From Owenia fusiformis (Eukaryota; Annelida; Polychaeta; Sabellida; Oweniidae), in contig CAIIXF020000007.1 in NCBI GenBank assembly GCA_903813345.2, positions 18,091,564 through 18,155,563 of the forward strand: 64,000 nt of DNA, read 5' to 3'. Below the pieces are notes generated by a model. That model saw nothing but the letters and a program-made list of their open reading frames with translations, made no database searches and was not told the origin of the DNA. Made by a program: the position numbers and the translations under genes. Shown piece by piece: positions 27,587 to 40,215 of this stretch; positions within the stretch are counted from its first letter, which is position 1; every line of letters begins with the position of its first letter.

Positions 27587-27649
27587 TCAGTATTGCTTGG
27601 ATGAATAATACCGTGGGAAATATCGCAGAATGGGTCTTTGTATCGAGTA
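27587..27649 (-). CDS. Alternative terminal exon of the mucin gene
   Basis: An acceptor (ttattttctag) opens a phase-0 exon reading YSIQRPILRYFPRYYSSKQY and TGA. Its first residues match the terminal exon at 27952-28008 (YSIKRP), and the DNA around both acceptors is alike (ttctagtactcgata against tttcagtactcgata). The two look like a duplicated last exon giving different cytoplasmic tails. An alternative frame here stays open longer but does not fit the phase. Confidence 0.5.
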   Translation of the reverse strand, partial: YSIQRPILRYFPRYYSSKQY

Positions 27650-27951
27650 CTAGAAAATAAGAGTGTATTACTTGAAATTAATATTATCTTAGGATGAGCA
27701 TTCATTATATTACAACTAATACTAGAAGAACCGCACCCCAAAAAGAAAGTGATTTTAGGAGCAGTATAATGAGCTCAGCAGATGTACTGAGATAAATATT
27801 AAATTAATACATGCGCGATTAGAAAACACCACTAGCTATAGCTCTATACTAGAGAAGCCCGATGAAAGAGAAAGTCTATAGAATCTAAAAACCATAATGA
27901 TAGAAACCTGTAGACAGTAGAGAAGCTGCAGAGTAGAATCCCAGAAAACTA

Positions 27952-30900
27952 TTACTTTCTATCGTATTGGTAATCATTATGCCTAAACGTAGGCCGCTTT
28001 ATCGAGTACTGAAAATACATGTATTTAAATTACACAAAATAGAAACTATGATTTTAGTACAGTATATGAATAAATCACGATTATTAATATAATTATTTAG
28101 AATTACAATTTATCATTATGCAAAGATTTGTAAATACAGCACTAAAAAGGGCATTTAAAAAGACACGATTTCCTCTTCGATGTACCCTTTTCAAATAAAC
28201 GCCCATGGGTATATTAGTGAGAAACTATGGTATCCATTGTTATTCAAATCAGGAAAATGCAAGATTATCCGATGTTGGAGTTTATAAAATAATCTAACAC
28301 TGTTCAAAACTATTCTTTGATATTAGCAGATATTTCTAAATTTAAATTCAATTCTACTTTTTCTAATACTGTTTTCATTAAGTTTTATAAATAAATGTAT
28401 AAGGATTGTGTACTAGGACTGGATGTGTTAGCTACGGGATTTATCCTGAGGGAATAATGTTTATCTCCCGAGGGACGACAATGGTTATAATTTGTCACGC
28501 TTGTGTAGGTTTGAATAATATAACCCCAAATCATATCTTAGAAGCGGCAAGGCTAGGGTGTTTGCTATATTTCCCGCCCGAGCTCAAGTAACAACTAAGC
28601 AGACTAAACAACTAGGGACTTGAACGCCCCATCTTGTAGAAAAACTCATGAAAACCCTCCAGTATATGAGATACATCAGTACAGGAACTTAACCCAACCC
28701 CAATATTCAAAAACCTCCCAGTATATAACACACGCGACTCACATCAACTGTTGGATCGACATGTTCCAGTTGTGGAAAGAAGTTCTTGTAGGCGTCTGTG
28801 TTCTGCAGTTCAGTATAAGTGTTGTCAGCTGGTGTTGCCATGCGCTCATTTCTCACATTTTGTGCTGGTAAATTCTACATTGTATAATTGATATTTTAGT
28901 TTTTAAAAATGTTTAATTCATGATTAGTCTTGTGTACGATTACCTTTTCTACCTTATGGGGACATTAACCGTTGGAAAGATGTCTCTGTCAGTAATGGGA
29001 AATGGATGGATTGGAAGTATGGTATTTCTTGGTTTGTTTACAATGGAATAATATATTTTTATATTCATATCACTTATCTCAAATTAAGAAGAAGTAGATA
29101 AATAATACAATTGCCAATAAATACCTAAATTTAATAGCTCTGTTATAGAGATACAAGGGACTTACGTCATCATATGTAGGTTGAACATAGTTCGGCTTTT
29201 CCATTTCATACGACTCTGTGGGATGACTAGTATAACCGTTGTTATCATATGACTTCAAATCTCGTTCGTGCCTATGCGAGAAATATGGTTATTATGCATG
29301 TTATGTAGGAAGACACTTGAAACAAAAGAATAGAGAGTCACAAAACTTATGATATAGACTTTAGTTAAACCAATCGTCAAAACGTTTGAGCTTATCCTGT
29401 CTGACGTTAAAAGTTATCATCATAATATTTTTGTTTTCTGTCAAATAGCCAACGCTTTTTATGACCTTATGTTATAATTCAAAATGTGATTTCTGTTACC
29501 TCAAAGACCGTTCCTCTTCGGATTGTTTAGGAGGGCTCCTCCTCCTACAGCAAACAGCGACGACGATGATAATAATGATGAGCAATACCACTAAGCCCGC
29601 GACCCCTCCAACTATATACCATTGATTTACACAAGTCTTAAAAAGGTAGATATGATCAGCGTTACATCTGAAAACAAAAATTCTCATCTACAGTACAAAC
29701 AAACAAGCGCATGTGGTTATGTGAGCATTTAGAAGCAGAGGTCGTGATGTGCAGCCTTTCTTTAACTGGTCTTCACATTAGTCATTACTACCACATTTCC
29801 AAATGGCCTAATTGATACTGAGGGAAAGATGTATTCACCTCAATAGAATGGAATATTTGGTGTTGGTGTATACTCACTTGCAAAACGGTTCATTCTTCTC
29901 ATAGTCCAGTGTACATGTACCCTGTCCCCCTTTACAGTCGTCCTCCAGGAATAGAGCACATTTGGACTCGCATGCTAAGGCAGATCCGGCATAAAGAGAG
30001 TTTGAGCGACATCTTTGAGTAGCGTTACAGAATTCTCCACATGGATCATTTACGATCTGACCAGCTAAAAAGCATTAAATTGATTTATAAATAACCAAGA
30101 GGTTCCAAAAAGGTTTGACTGACATTTATGATAAATTCAAGATGCGGGTGAGCTTTAAGTGGACATTTTTGTGTTCGCTCGATTATAGTCTGAAATAAAC
30201 AGCTACCGAACGGAAATCAAAGATTCACGCAAAAATCTCATATAATGAATGTTATATTCTATATGCTGTATAATTAAACAGAGCTTCATTAATTTTTCGA
30301 TGCTCACTCACCAACTCCTAGAGCAATATTTAGTTTGTCATCGTCAACACTTGCACTTGTTCCATTTGTAAATGTGACATTCTTTGCAGCTTCTCTGATG
30401 ACATTTCCCAACTCAGTGGTAAATGTCGAATTTCTATTGTTATTCTCTATCAAGGTTACAGCTGGGTATTCTACTTTACACATTAAACTATCGGTACTAA
30501 AACAAACAAAAATCACAATATATACGAGGGTATATCATAAACTTCTCATAATATCTCTCAAATTTTTTTATTTTTCAATATAATCTAATGAAATTTTCAT
30601 AGAATCTGCAGTATAGAATACTTTATTAATCTATCAAAAAATATTTAGTATAACAGAAATATTAGATAAGTAATGGTTGCCATAGTAACAGGAAATCAAG
30701 GCACCTGGGGCAAATAAAAATAATTGAGAGAATGAGCTTAATTAACTTTGTTTACATACATAATAAACTCTCATAATTACACATTAAAATGTTAACTGTA
30801 ATATGTTGTTAAATGCTTTTACTATAAAATAAATTGATCATGTGGATTGTTTGGTGTCATAGGGGATGCTTACATGCTTCATTGGATGTGATACCAGGCT

Positions 30901-33900
30901 CTGAGAATCAAAGCTTAATGATCAGAAATGACTGAGTAAGATAATGCATAGATGCAGGGATCATCAGAAAAATAATATTCACACTGATAAAAAGTTTAGT
31001 TTAGTTTAAAAAATCCTTGATGTCCTTTGCTCATACTAAAGATAATCTTAAACAAATATGTTGCAAAGATATCAACATAATTACACCCTATGCGGGGTCT
31101 ATTACTTATTTAAGATGAACTAAAGTGGAAAATCGACTTTCCTCGGAAAACTTGACAAAACAGTTGTAGTGTCTAACATCACTTCTAATGAAGCATTACA
31201 ATCATCCATTATGAGATCACACAATTCACATGCCCATTATAATAGTTTAAAACAGTCAAGAATACATGGTATTTAACAATTTGATGAGTTTCATAGCTTA
31301 TTTGATAACTTATTATGCATTTAAACATGGTTTGGACTATTCCTGCACGATCTTTTATTTGCCCCGGGTGCCTTGATTTCCGGTTACTATGGCAACCATT
31401 TCTTAAATAATATTTCTGTTATACCAAATATTTTTTGATAGATTAATACAGCAATCTATACTACACATTCTGTGAAAAATTCATCAGAATATATTGAAAA
31501 ATAAAAAAAATAGAGATACATTATGAGAACTTTATGATATACCCTCGTATAAGTGATTTTTCCATATTATCTGGAAAAATTCCTCATCGGATAAATATGA
31601 ATAGAGGTTAAATTTTGTCCGCAATAAACTTGACTATAACAGCTAATATAATATAATATAATATAATATAATATAATATAATATGGTGATATTTAGAAGA
31701 ACAATACACAGAGTCTGAATTTATTAAAATAGCAATTATATTACGATAGGTGAGTTTACATAGCTGTTGGAGGCAGGTATGAGTTGCTTACCTTGCTGAG
31801 CAATCCTCGCAAGTGACGGTTGCATTTGGTGTCGATGTTAACCCATCAGTTAACTAAAAAATGGAAAAAACAGTTATCAATTAGTTTGATTAATATCCAG
31901 TTTAGTTTTATCCGATCACGTACTCTTTCTACATTGCAACAGTACACAGATTAAGCATGTGTACACGTGGATTATCACACCTGTTCAAAACAGCGAATGC
32001 AATTTCCCGTACTTCCATTCTAGACAATGTATGTTTTAAAAACTATAATATAGAAATACAAATGTACAATTCGAAATATAATGTCATTTAACAATTCACA
32101 ATGATAATCAACCCTTTCATCCTTAAAATTGGACTGATCTGAATGAATATACACGTATATGTTTTGTTGTTTTAGGCCTACATTACTGCTCATTCTTTAC
32201 TCACCTGTTTTTGAAACGATTCTCTTTCTGTGGCACATCCTGAGCTATCTATATTTGTAAATACAACTGGGATCGCTATTTTCTCATTTGCTGGAATAAA
32301 TAAGGGTTATGTTCTGGGTGGGTTTGGATAAAATCCATTTCCAAACCGACCATATATTACTGCTTTATCCTATACCCAGTAGAGTTTTCTAAGTTTCTTC
32401 ATTTTTTCACATTTTTGGTTCCAATTTTTGGTTCAGCACCGGAAATGGAAGGATATACCCGAAGTGGGAGATATGGCGGGAGATATGGAAGTTCTGGACA
32501 TGGAAACCTCAAAATCAGGAAACAGGATATATCTTACCAACTTATCTCCCTAAAACTCTACAGGGCATAGGATAAAATATATCTTGATCATATCCCAAAG
32601 CATCTGCAATTCTCTCCATGTCATCTTCTTGGTTGTGTACATTATTTGCATTACAATGTGTTCGAAATTTTGCAATAAGGAAAGTATGCAAATCACTAGA
32701 TACGTTAATGATATCGCAAATGGGAATCAGCGTTCTTCATATATCAAAATTGTCAACACAATAATGAGTAGCGGTTTGATATTTCTACTTACATATATCA
32801 ACCGGTGTAGAATTCGGAGGGGTCGTTGTTGTTGTTTGTGTCGTGGTGCTTGTCACTGTGAGAGTAGTGGCCTCATCCGTTGTTTCATTTCCTGAAACAA
32901 AGTCACAGGAAAGTTTCATGAATCAGTAATAAATATTTAGTTATTCAGTTACGAGGGTATCGTATTGAAGATCACATGTGTGGGCCAAATCAACAAATAA
33001 TTGCACTAGATGGTTTTAACCAAAATTAACAAACAAATAATTCAATAAATAATGGGCTAGTGGTTGTCTACGTTAATGACTCGTAGAACTATGATTCATA
33101 GAACTGAGCGATAAACTATAAATCATAATTGATAAATTACACGCACGAGTCTTGACATCTTCAATAGTTCCTGCTATCTCGATGTTAATGTATTCTAAAA
33201 CAGTAGTACATGTTATACATTAATGTATGTTATTCTTAAGTAAAATACAAATATAATTCATTATAGTTATTGAATTGAAAACTATATGTTCATCTTATAT
33301 ATAGCCTAATTTTGGCTATTTATTTTGGTGGTTACTTTTATTTGGGGTAGATTACTAGCTCCATGGTCCAATGATAAAAGGCACGGCAACATTATTTTAA
33401 AGAGTGTCTATGATAGTTTATGATCACCAGTATGATCGACATATTAAAAGAGAAAATCGATCCTATAAAAATCATCAAATAGCAGTCAAATGTTACTATC
33501 ATGCTTCTGGAAGCTGGAATCATGTCATGGCAGTTACTATAAACAGAATGAAAGAAAAGAGAAAAAATATCTACAAGCTTGAAAAATCGATGTCGCTTTA
33601 AAAGGACTACAGCCCTGCAAAAACGCCATGGCTCTAGTGACAACTTCCAATTAGAGTACAACATACACTTGATAGTTTATGTGATGTGTTTTGGTTCGAG
33701 TAACTTACCCATTGATTGAGTGTTCGTAATACTTAAAACTGTTGATACTAATTGCGTTGTATTTGATCCTGACACTTTTGTTGTATTTGATTCTGACGAT
33801 GTTGTAATGGAATCTGACGCTGTTGTTGTAATTGATTCTGAAGCTGTTGATGTATTTGATGCAGTTGATTCTGACGCTACTGTTTGATTAATTGATTCTA

Positions 33901-34075
33901 AAGCTGTTGTTGTATTTGATGCAATTGTTTCTGACGCTATTGTTGTTATTGATTCTGTTGTTGTACTTGATGTGATTGGTACTGTTGTATCTGTGCTTTT
34001 TGCCCCCAGACACCTTGCCATTAGGGCCACCATTAATAAAACATGTCCAAGAAGTACCATCATTTTGCGAGCCAT
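27952..34075 (-). CDS. Transmembrane mucin-like protein with EGF-like module
   Basis: Ten exons in consistent phase: 34075-33709, 32891-32793, 32290-32205, 31853-31792, 30496-30312, 30064-29878, 29667-29500, 29271-29166, 28802-28743 and 28008-27952 (TAA), about 458 residues. Exon 1 has a signal peptide (MARKMMVLLGHVLLMVAL; an upstream ATG at 34114 is also in frame) and a Ser/Thr stalk of ASNTT/ASESIT repeats, followed by a Thr run in exon 2. Exons 3-5 form a cysteine-containing globular part of about 110 residues with several N-glycosylation sites, perhaps SEA-like but not proven. Exon 6 is a Cys-rich EGF-like module (CKGGQGTC...FCKC). Exon 7 is a transmembrane helix (IVGGVAGLVVLLIIIIIVV) followed by CCRRR. 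The tail has YTSHP, YVQP and YKNF tyrosines that could be phosphorylated. The exon 9 start is the least certain. Predicted at the cell surface. Confidence 0.85.
30523..31549. mobile_element. Mariner-like foldback element, complete copy
   Basis: Ends tacgagggtatatcataaac and its complement (ending 31549) start inverted repeats of about 200 bp. It is 1.03 kb in all and lies inside the intron between mucin exons 31853-31792 and 30496-30312. It is the uninterrupted relative of 10058-13200. There is no transposase frame. Confidence 0.85.
31642..31684. repeat. (AATAT)n microsatellite
   Basis: Eight to nine perfect repeats of taata inside a mucin intron. Confidence 0.9.
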
Positions 34076-34397
34076 AATAAATCGTAATATCAAGTGAATC
34101 TCACATTCAAGCAATAAATATACAAAAATATGAACTTTAACCTCCTAGTCATTTCTCATATGGTTTACAACATCTTGTTGAGTATGCTAAACATATCTTG
34201 ATCATTGGCATAACCCTTGCCCTACACGGTGACACGTCAATGTGTAGACACCTTGTCTTCTGGCTTCTCTAGTAAATAGCCTGCGTACGAGTTGTATATT
34301 TTACAATGATTCGGTGAAATCATCTCTGTAAGATGTCATTTCTTGAGATCCACATGAATATAATGTGTCATCCACGTGTATGTGTATTTACGTTGTA

Positions 34398-35353
34398 AAC
34401 GTGAAACATGAAACTTAATACTTTCTGAATTCAATAAAAATGAAAAGGTTTCCTTATTTTACAGTCCCACTAAATATTTTTAAAACACAATCGAAAGGTT
34501 GTCGAATAATTATCGGAGATACTGTTGAAGAATAAAAGAATGTTGATAAATCTTGCATAGAATGTATACCCAAGGGGGGCTATTCATGCACCCGGTGCTC
34601 ATTAACAAAATCACTTTTAAATAAGAGTAAGTACTAGTATATTTTAAAGATAAGTAAGTATATATAAAAAAACATTCGATACATATATTAGAAACATATA
34701 TATTAATGTATATGCAACGTTTTGAATTATGATACTTTCTGGACACTCTGTACATTACAACTGCCGTTGTTATCTTTTTTGAATTGAGCCTTGAACAATG
34801 TTTGCTTTTAAGGTAGTGTTAAGAACTAAATAGATTAGAATTATGATTATCGTGATAGTTTGGAATGCCATTACTCATTCAGGTCATTTCCTTATACGTG
34901 TATCTTATATTTACACACTATATTATTTTAACTATATGCTGAACAATTGTAATCTAAAACCTCGTGAGTTTTTTTCCTGATGTATTGTTAAAGTATAGCA
35001 ACATTTCGAGCCTCGTTGTTTAAGGTCACCCAGTTACATATTAACTCTTCGCAGTTTTGAGAGGTTATCCTTGTGCCTCAGTCTCCTTCCTTGTCACAAT
35101 GAAGACCTTATTGGACTGCATCTGTTTTTCACAACGTGAACGGGAAGGTTCACGTACACGATCAAGGCTTTGAAATGCGTTTCGTTTAAAACAATATATT
35201 CATACACATGAAAATTATAACCTTCTGAACGTGAAACATGAAACTTAATACTTTCTGAATTCAATAAAAATGAAAAGGTTTCTTTATTTTACAGTCCCAC
35301 TTAATAGTTTTAAAACACAATCGAAAGGTTGTCGAATAATTATCGGAGATACT
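34398..35353. repeat. 126-bp direct duplication upstream of the mucin gene
   Basis: 34398-34523 and 35228-35353 are near-identical and equal in length (aacgtgaaacatgaaactta to ttatcggagatact), with only a few substitutions and no gaps. They lie about 830 bp apart, 320 and 1150 bp upstream of the mucin start codon. Between and beyond them, from 34115 to 36900, I see no exon. Confidence 0.9.
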
Positions 35354-36449
35354 AGTGACTTTTTGCCTAGTTTTATTCATATCTTCATCTTGCCAATTTT
35401 TGAATGGACCAAACATATTGAATCCACTTGCATTGGTCACATATGACGACGTGGTTCTATTATAAATTACATAATGTTATATAACAATACTTTCAGATAG
35501 GACTAACAACCGCCAATAGCTGACTATGTAATTGTAACGTACAATATATTTAATTTATAATAAAACGTCATTATGTTACATAGCCAACAACAAACCTCTC
35601 TAGTTTTGTTCTCCTTATTTTTGCCTATCAAAGAGCGCATGTACCAGGAACACTACAGCTTCATAAAACTCATGTGCGAGGTATCAAAACATCATGCCAT
35701 TCTCATAGTTAATGAAACGCCCTAATGAAACTGTCATTCACTATTTATTAAGCAGTAAAAAAACTAATTTGCCACATGGGTGACAAAATGATCCTTATTT
35801 CCTACTTATGTGGAGTCTCGCATCATACGATTGTAATTTTAAGCGAATTGTACGCATGGGGTGGATTTGGACGATTAAAGCGCAATTGGACTAAATATAT
35901 TGAAAGTCCTCGTGAAATCTGTTTTCAGTATTATACTTATGAGCCTTATGTATTTAAAAAAATGTTTAGTAGCATATTTTTAGCTAGAACAATCGGCGAT
36001 GTGTGTAACCCAAAATGTATTCTACATATACTAGGCCGTCCAACTGTCCCGCAATTCGGGTATTTGTCATGCATTTACTGAAGAAATTCAAGTTACACCC
36101 GTTTTTTGCGTAATACGCATTTTTCTGATTATGGCAAGAAAAAATATTTCAGGAGCAGAACATCTAAAAATTTTCACAGGAAATTACGTATATGTCACGC
36201 CTTTGCTCCGACTTTCCTTGTTGAAAATTTGAGCCAATGTGTTCAAAATTTGGACCAAGGTGTTCAGATTTGGACCAAGGTGTTCACAATTTAGAGATTG
36301 GTCTTCAATATTGGTAAGTCACTCATTTTAGGTGTTCCAAGGTTGACAGGCCTGATATACTGTGCACACATTTACCAAGTAAGTGAGCAGTGTGCATTCC
36401 TTATATAGGGTTTAGCATTGCAGGTTGGGGTATCCGATGAAAGGTTTAA

Positions 36450-36600
36450 ACGCTGCCCATTGACAGATTTAAGCGTTGTAGTTTAGGGGACCCCGTGTTT
36501 AAGTGTTGCAGATTATAGGGGACCCAGTGTTTAGCGTTAGTTTAGGGGACCCCGTGTTCAAGCGTTGTAGTTAAGGGGACTCGGCGAGAGGCCTGAGCGC
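36450..36600. repeat. Short tandem repeat with ggggacccc cores
   Basis: Four to five copies of a unit of about 30-45 bp containing taggggaccccgtgtt and aagcgttgtag. Too degraded for an exact period. Confidence 0.6.
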
Positions 36601-36969
36601 TCCGTGTTATCAGGATGGGGCAATTACGCATTACATACTTACAATTTCAATACAACTGATAAAAACTAGTGACTTTTACGTACGTTATTGCATGTGGGTG
36701 CACCTTCTGTTATGTTTAAGCATTTCAGGCTAGGACATATATGATATAGTTTATAAAATGATAATTTATTTTGAAATAGAATGATAAAAACGGAATTTCA
36801 TTTTAGAATTTTACATACCTACTCACGAGAGGGATATAACATGCAATTCTTGCATTAAAGCTACACCTTGCGTTCAAGACCGATACCACACAGAAATATG
36901 AAAGTACTTTTCCGAACCTTTCTCAAGGGCTGTAACTAAAATATATGGGATAAGTAACGCGTGACTTAC

Positions 36970-37530
36970 TCGTTGCGTTAGATGGTGTAGTTCCATCCCC
37001 CGATGTAACTGTATTAGTTGTATCTGTATTGACTGAATTAGTAAGTCCATCTGTACTGGCTGAATTAGTTGTCATTCCATCTGAACTGGCTGAATTAGTT
37101 GTCATTCCATCTGTAATGGCTGAATTAGTTGTCATTCCATCTGAACTTGTCATTCCATCTGAACTTTCTGAATTAGTTGTCATTCCATCTGAACTGGCTG
37201 AATTAGTTGTCATTCCATCTGAACTGGCTGAATTAGTTGTCATTCCATCTGAACTGGCTGAATTAGTTGTCATTCCATCTGCACTGGCTGAATTAGTTGT
37301 CATTCCATCTGAACTGGCTGAATTAGTTGTCATTCCATCTGAACTGGCTGAATTAGTTGTCATTCCATCTGTACTGGCTGAATTAGTTGTCATTCCATCT
37401 GAACTGGCTGAATTAGTTGTCATTCCATCTGTGCTGGCTGAATTAGTTGTCAGTCCATCTGTCGTAACTGTATTTTCCGTTGTACTTTCATCTGTAGTAA
37501 CTGTATTTTCCGTTGTACTTTGCGATGCAC
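36970..37530 (-). CDS. Mucin-repeat cassette exon (10-residue repeats)
   Basis: An acceptor (aaattgttgcag) at 37531 and donor (gtaagt) at 36969 bound a 561-base exon, phase 1 at both ends, so it can be included or skipped without frame change. It encodes about 187 residues: TTENTVTTD repeats first, then about 13 copies of a 10-residue unit close to MTTNSASSDG, one copy shortened. The 30-bp DNA unit is very uniform, suggesting recent expansion or conversion. All residues suit O-glycosylation. The donor end (ctaacgcaacga) resembles those of the exons at 42021 and 33709. It has no signal peptide, so it needs an upstream first exon that I could not find. It may splice to mucin exon 32891, or belong to a second mucin gene. 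Confidence 0.75.
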
Positions 37531-37689
37531 CTGCAACAATTTATATGTATTTTATTTTTTATCAAATATGGTGTAACTGTATGTAGATAATTTTAAAATC
37601 ACGAGGATGAACTGTATTAAAGAATTGATCAAGTATGTGACTTAAACAATATGTAGAGAGAGAATTGACCTATATGCAGTACGGCAACT

Positions 37690-37928
37690 GGACAACTCGG
37701 ACAACTCGGACCCTGGACAACTTGGACCCAAAACATCTCGGACTCAAGACAACTCGGACCACTTTTTAAAATTATGATTTTTATCATTATGTGTGGTTTT
37801 ATTTTTTCATCTATGAAAATTAATACATATATTATATATTGTGGCTTCATATTTTGTATTAATTTGTTACTTGTCTTGAGTCCGAGATGTTTTGGGTCCC
37901 GAGTTGTCCAGGGTCCGAGTTGTCCGGA
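37690..37928. repeat. Short inverted repeat with ggacaactcgga motifs
   Basis: 37690-37760 (ggacaactcggaccctggac and onward) is the near-perfect reverse complement of 37870-37928, with a spacer of about 110 bp. It could form a hairpin. It is probably a small non-autonomous element. Confidence 0.8.
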
Positions 37929-38014
37929 AACCATATGCTACATTGCCTAGGCTAATCGAGTCACCTTTCATTAGGAGTTGAAGTACAATTAAATAATCTT
38001 GAGGATCTGTATAG

Positions 38015-39558
38015 CAGGGTGGGCCAAAAAACCACCCCCCTAGCCGATATCCTTGATAAAGATTCATTCATTAACGTGTACACCAACAATGATATATCAT
38101 TTTAAAGATAATTTAATTTGCAACAAAATGATATATAATAGAACAATTGTCAACAACCCTGGCTCGAGATATAATCATTTATGTGACATGGGGGTCAAAA
38201 AACACCTTTTCAATTTTCATCAATTTAGTGAACATTAGCCTATTTCTACCAAATTGTACTGTTCAGTTAGAAATTGCAACATTGTCATGAGTCTTCAATA
38301 ATTGGATGTTTTCATTCAGTTTTTGAACCATGCATGCTCAACAAACATGTGTATGCTTATAAAAAAATTCATTTCTTCAGTCTGTCCAAATATGGCTCAA
38401 TAGACCCACCCCCGGACTCCTCACCCTCTGATCGGAATTATTCGCTAAAGACGCAAAAACCATTGGTATAATTGATGGATCTCTGTGGAAGTACCATCAA
38501 ACTCCTAATTATTCATTCTTTTAGTTTGTATACATCCCTGATAGGCTAGTGATCTTCATAGACCAACTGTTCTAAATGCCCCAAGTACTATACATGTAAT
38601 CAACAGGATAGACTCTATATATCAGTCAGCAAAAATAGGGACATATGCCATAAAAGGCTACTCAAATCGAGGTGACATTTTTCTGAAAGGGTAGTGGTGT
38701 CCACTCCGTGTTTCCCAAAAAGGAAAGACTGTACAGGCCCTGTTTTGTTGAACCAGGAGCAAAAATATACTCTGAATATTAAAGACATGAGGTGTTAAAG
38801 AGGACTCCTCAAGGATATAAAAACATGTGAAAGGAATTTCATTATCTGATAGGAAGGTGCTTCATCACACAGGTCCAGTGCTACCCTGGAGTTTTTGGAG
38901 ATTCGAAATTACACCATCTCTAGCCCGGACAAATGCTTTCTGGCAGTCCAGATGCCAATAATGTTGATTACCATACCCGGTGGCATCTAGAACAGTTATT
39001 TAAAGATACCCAGCTTATCAGGGATGTGGAGGAACTAAAAGAAAGAATAACTAGCAGTTGAATGGTACTTCCGCATACATCCATCAATTATGCCATCAAC
39101 CAATGGCTTCCGCGTATTAAGCGAATAATCCCATCAGAGGATGGGCCCAGGTGGTGGGTCTATTGAGCCATATTTGGACAGACTGAGGAAGAAATGAATT
39201 TGTTTTATAAGCATCCACATGTTTATTGAGCATGCATGGTTCAAAAACTGAATGAAAACAATATATAATATCCGATTATGAAAGACTCATGACAATGTTG
39301 CAATGTTGTACTGAACAGTAAAATTTGGTAGAAATAGGCTATTGTTCGCAAAATCGATGGAATTATTGGAAAGGTGTTTTTTGACCCCCATGTCACATAA
39401 TTGGTTATATTTCTAAATGGGGTTGTTGAAAATAGTTCTATTATATATCATTTTGTTGCAAATTAAATTATCTTTAAAATGGTATATCATTGTAGGTGTA
39501 CATGTTAAAAAATAAATATTTATCAGAAATAATGGCTAGGGGGGGTTGGCCCACCCTG
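38015..39558. mobile_element. Mariner-like foldback element (CAGGGTGGGCC ends), 1.54 kb
   Basis: Left end cagggtgggccaaaaaacca and its complement at the right end begin inverted repeats of about 430 bp, the longest well-kept mariner-type arms in the window. The central 700 bp has scraps resembling the C-terminal end of a mariner transposase in one plus-strand frame (DVEELKERI at about 39029-39055, then NQWLPRIKRII), broken by stops. That reading is tentative. Confidence 0.85.
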
Positions 39559-39629
39559 TATATAGGTGATAATAAGAAATTTCAAAGAAATTGATTTTTA
39601 CTGTTACTGTCATGTAATGTGATATTCTT

Positions 39630-40215
39630 TTCGGGGCCAGGCGTGGTATGGGGAATGTTTAAGACAGTCATATTTTACCTTGACTATTTTCTCACGTTGA
39701 TTACGACAATCCTCATTAACATGATATGTTTTTCTCTGAGAAATGTCCCCATGATAATGAATGGACCCTACTTCAATGCATTTTTCAAAATGTCGGACTA
39801 ATTTTCTTAAAATAGAATATTGTCTTCCCAATTTCATTACATAAGTAGATAAAACAACAAACGATCTGTAACTTCTCCGAGGTAGAATGGCGTTGAAAAT
39901 CTCATATTGAAAATTTCAAATTTTGATGACCAAAATTGGGCTAAAAACTAGTATGGATATCTACAATGGACGTGTTTTAACTTTCGCATTTCAGCGCTGT
40001 TTCTTCATCCAGAAAATTACAAACGCAATGCAGTAGAATATTTTGAGATGAAGACCCAAACAATGGGGTTTTGGAGAGTTCTGTATTTCTAACATCTAAC
40101 ACCTTTACTTCGATGAAAACATACTATTATTGTGAAAAGGGTGGTGTTTATGGCAACAATAAAGTCATACATATGGTCAAAGATATGACTGTTTTAAATC
40201 ATTTACAATACCAAA
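39630..40215. mobile_element. Diverged copy of the 25.0 kb foldback family
   Basis: The left part (ggtatgg...gacagtcatattttacctt) and right part (gtgtttatggcaacaat...gatatgactgttttaaatca) match the two arms of 25003-25697 in order and in inverted relation. The copy is older, with many substitutions. Confidence 0.6.

Noticed and set aside
37029-37586. 185-codon plus-strand frame with repeated ELVVIPSELA units
   Set aside because: Antisense shadow of the mucin-repeat exon at 36970-37530; it runs past the splice acceptor into intron.
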